This document shows, piece by piece, positions 5,028-6,816 of a DNA stretch of 6,816 nucleotides. The position numbers and the translations under genes are program-made. The stretch is from Actinomycetes bacterium (GTDB lineage Bacteria; Actinomycetota; Acidimicrobiia; Acidimicrobiales; Acidimicrobiaceae). Location: assembly GCA_021823385.1 (NCBI GenBank), contig JAKAOC010000125.1:1-6816 (forward strand), written 5' to 3'. The notes below the pieces were generated by a model. The model saw only the letters and a program-made list of their open reading frames with translations, was not told the origin of the DNA and did not search any database. Every line of letters begins with the position of its first letter. The stretch's first letter is position 1.

Positions 5028-6290
5028 TTGATCGACGTCGATTTCCAGCCGACGCTCCTCCCGCAGGAGATACATGGCGCCCATCGGCACCTGCCCATCG
5101 CAGCAGACGCCACCGCCCTGCTCAGAGCTGCATCACATTCGAGGTTGGGTCGGCTTTCGGTCATCATGCGACCAGGCCTGACCGTGCTCGGCCTCGGCGA
5201 GACGGCGGCCGAACTCACGACCGACCCGGCCGGATTCCGGGCCCGCCTGGCAGAGGCACTCTCCCGGAGCGGTACCGGTGCCCATGGAAGCTGCCTCTTC
5301 GGACTGGTGCCCTTCGACCCGTCGAACCTGCCCAGCATTCTCGTCCTGCCAAAGGTGGTCCTGCGCGCATCCGGCCAGAGCGTTCTGGTCTCCGCGGTTG
5401 CACCGACCGCGGCGGAAGCTGCCGACCTCTTGGAGCAGGGATGCGCGCTGGCAGCCTCGGCGGACGGTGTCGCTAGTTCTGATGACATGTCCCAGCAGGT
5501 CGGGGGTCTGCACTTTACGGAGAGCGAAGGGGCCTGGCTGGCCAAGGCCGAGCGAGCGATCGCCATGATCCGGTCGGGTCGGTTCGAAAAGCTCGTGCTG
5601 TCGCGGCGTGCCCGTGTCCACCTCCCTGGAGACATAGATAGGTGCGGATCCCTTTCCCGGCTTGCCACGATGTATCCGGGGGCACTCTCGTTCTCGTTCC
5701 TGCACCTGCTGGGAGCAACTCCGGAGCTCCTGGTGCGCAAGTCCGGAAACTCTTTCGAGAGCCACCCGCTGGCCGGCACCGCTGCTGCAGGACACGAAGC
5801 CGAGCTATTGCGGAGTGGCAAGGACAACCACGAGCACCAGGTAGTGGTCGCCCATATCGAGGACCGGCTGTCACCCTTCGCGCAGCGCCTGGAAGCAACG
5901 GGACTTCCGTCGATCACCAGCTTCGGGCCAATCTGTCATCTGGGCACGCCCATAAAAGGCATCATCGCGGAGGGTCAAGAGGCCTCCTCGCTGGACCTGC
6001 TACTGGCAATCCACCCGACTCCCGCCGTCGCGGGGGTGCCGCAGCGCCAGGCGATCGAGGCGATACAGGAGATCGAGGACGAGCCGCGCCACTACTACGC
6101 GGGCGCAATCGGTTTCGAGGACGCCGACGGCGACGGCGAATGGCACCTGGTCATCCGAACCGTGGCCATCGGCGAAGGAGTGGCTGAATTCCAGGCGGGG
6201 GTGGGACTGGTCCTTGAATCCGAGGCCGAATCCGAGTCCGCCGAGGTGAAGGCCAAGCTGGCCTCCATGCGCCCTATCGTCGCGGGCTAG
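5028..6290 (+). CDS. menF: Isochorismate synthase (MenF-type, chorismate-binding family)
   Basis: The enzyme converts chorismate to isochorismate with Mg2+, the entry step of menaquinone synthesis. It has 420 residues, and the chorismate-binding domain spans about 165-415. K188 in FEKLVLSR matches the lysine that activates water in MenF and EntC. TPELL (231-235) carries the expected acid Glu233. HPLAGT (246-251), the KDNHEH segment (265-270), HPTPAVAG (329-336), YYAGAIGF (356-363), DGDGEW (367-372) and AGVGLV (390-395) follow in family order. The C-terminal acidic cluster keeps metal-binding-type glutamates (E403, E406) and K410, although the usual Ser-x-Pro is altered. TTG 5028 is 8 nt after AAGGGA (5014-5019) and 13 nt after the menG stop, so it is co-translated in the operon. 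A salicylate or siderophore EntC role is possible in principle, but menG next door argues for menaquinone. Confidence 0.92.
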   Translation: MIDVDFQPTLLPQEIHGAHRHLPIAADATALLRAASHSRLGRLSVIMRPGLTVLGLGETAAELTTDPAGFRARLAEALSRSGTGAHGSCLFGLVPFDPSNLPSILVLPKVVLRASGQSVLVSAVAPTAAEAADLLEQGCALAASADGVASSDDMSQQVGGLHFTESEGAWLAKAERAIAMIRSGRFEKLVLSRRARVHLPGDIDRCGSLSRLATMYPGALSFSFLHLLGATPELLVRKSGNSFESHPLAGTAAAGHEAELLRSGKDNHEHQVVVAHIEDRLSPFAQRLEATGLPSITSFGPICHLGTPIKGIIAEGQEASSLDLLLAIHPTPAVAGVPQRQAIEAIQEIEDEPRHYYAGAIGFEDADGDGEWHLVIRTVAIGEGVAEFQAGVGLVLESEAESESAEVKAKLASMRPIVAG

Positions 6291-6816
6291 CCATCCGCGT
6301 AGAGCTGGCCGCTCGGCCCTTCGGCTATCGGGATCGGCGTGAGCCCCGTAGGGGCGGGGCCGTTCAGCACCGCGCCGGTCAGAGCGTTGAAGGCTGAGCC
6401 GTGACAGGGGCAGACAAAGCGATCGCTTCCCGCGTATTGCACCGTGCACCCGGCGTGCGGGCAGATCGCTGAATACGCCACGAACTTGGCGCTGGTTGGG
6501 TGCAGAACGTAGGCGGGTACACCCGAGGCGGGATCGGTGAAGGAAGCCACATGGCCGACCGGCACTGCGGAAGCCGGACCGACTGCGGTTCCCTTGGGCT
6601 TCGGTCCGGTGGTTGTCGGCGCGTTGGTGGTACCAGGATTTGATGCCGTTCCCACCGCGGTGGTGGAGGGAGACGTGGTGGGAACTGGAGCTTGCGTAGG
6701 CGAAGTGGAATTGGCCAGAGAATCCGAAAGCGGCCTTGGGGCCTGATAGAGGGCGCGGCCTAATCCGGCACTGAGCGTGCCCAGAACCACCACAGCGCCT
6801 CCGGCCACTCCCACCG
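6287..6816 (-). CDS. Rieske [2Fe-2S] iron-sulfur protein, C-terminal part (5' end outside the window)
   Basis: This is an electron-transfer protein with a high-potential Rieske cluster. Cluster ligands are C118 and H120 (CPHAGC) and C135 and H138 (CPCHGS), counting from the codon at 6814. C123 and C137 form the disulfide pair typical of bc-complex and related Rieske proteins. GPAPTGL (152-158) is the conserved Pro loop. The visible part begins with a hydrophobic stretch (about 1-20), probably a membrane anchor or the core of a Tat-type signal, then a Pro/Thr/Ser-rich linker (about 36-76), and the Rieske fold from about 85. This predicts an extracytoplasmic, anchored protein. The frame is still open at the right edge, so the GTG at 6814 is probably an internal valine and any twin-arginine motif would lie outside. 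Its TAG overlaps the menF TAG at CTAG 6287-6290. It could be a qcrA-type subunit or a stand-alone Rieske protein; the window does not decide. Confidence 0.92.
   Translation of the reverse strand, partial: VGVAGGAVVVLGTLSAGLGRALYQAPRPLSDSLANSTSPTQAPVPTTSPSTTAVGTASNPGTTNAPTTTGPKPKGTAVGPASAVPVGHVASFTDPASGVPAYVLHPTSAKFVAYSAICPHAGCTVQYAGSDRFVCPCHGSAFNALTGAVLNGPAPTGLTPIPIAEGPSGQLYADG

Noticed and set aside
4637..5917. 426-codon minus-strand open frame opposite menG and menF
   Set aside because: It is antisense to two well-supported genes and is Arg/Ser/Pro-rich without motifs. This is typical of the antisense frame in GC-rich coding DNA.

Overview
The window is GC-rich with strong G/C bias at third codon positions. 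It carries menaquinone-biosynthesis genes, GTG and TTG starts, a class III-like polyphosphate kinase 2 and a two-domain MerR regulator. Together these suggest an actinobacterium, possibly of the Acidimicrobiia type. That placement is an inference from gene content and style; no phylogenetic marker was compared.

Layout: (1) 59-1132 (+) rlmN, the radical-SAM 23S rRNA/tRNA adenine-C2 methyltransferase. (2) 1238-1585 (+) a 115-residue membrane protein of unknown role, with a GC hairpin abutting its ribosome binding site. (3) 1586-1910 has no intact gene. It holds a terminator-like hairpin, an 11-bp direct repeat, two perfect 12-bp palindromes centred on TGGCCA, and on the minus strand what looks like a small gene broken by one TAA (1700-1870). 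(4) 1911-2372 (+) a MaoC-like hotdog enoyl-CoA hydratase followed by a convincing intrinsic terminator. (5) about 2443-3264 (+) a PPK2-family polyphosphate:nucleotide phosphotransferase with no ATG, GTG or TTG where homology puts its N-terminus; an ACG sits there, correctly spaced from a Shine-Dalgarno sequence. (6) 3322-3504 (+) a 60-residue membrane-anchored zinc-ribbon protein. (7) 3543-6290 (+) a three-gene operon: MerR-type regulator, menG (demethylmenaquinone methyltransferase) and menF-type isochorismate synthase. (8) 6287-6816 (-) the C-terminal part of a Rieske [2Fe-2S] protein running off the right edge, convergent with menF and sharing its stop codon region.

The coherent theme is respiration and energy. 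Isochorismate synthase commits chorismate to menaquinone, MenG makes the last methylation, and the Rieske protein may belong to the quinol-oxidising chain. PPK2 interconverts polyphosphate and nucleotides. The MerR-like protein is translationally coupled to menG, so it is a good candidate for a local regulator. It contains two tandem MerR-like winged-helix segments, only the first of which is canonical.

No defence system, CRISPR array, IS element, tRNA or rRNA was seen. The items most worth a second look are the PPK2 start, the duplicated-HTH regulator coupled to menaquinone genes, and the interrupted small gene with its flanking palindromes.
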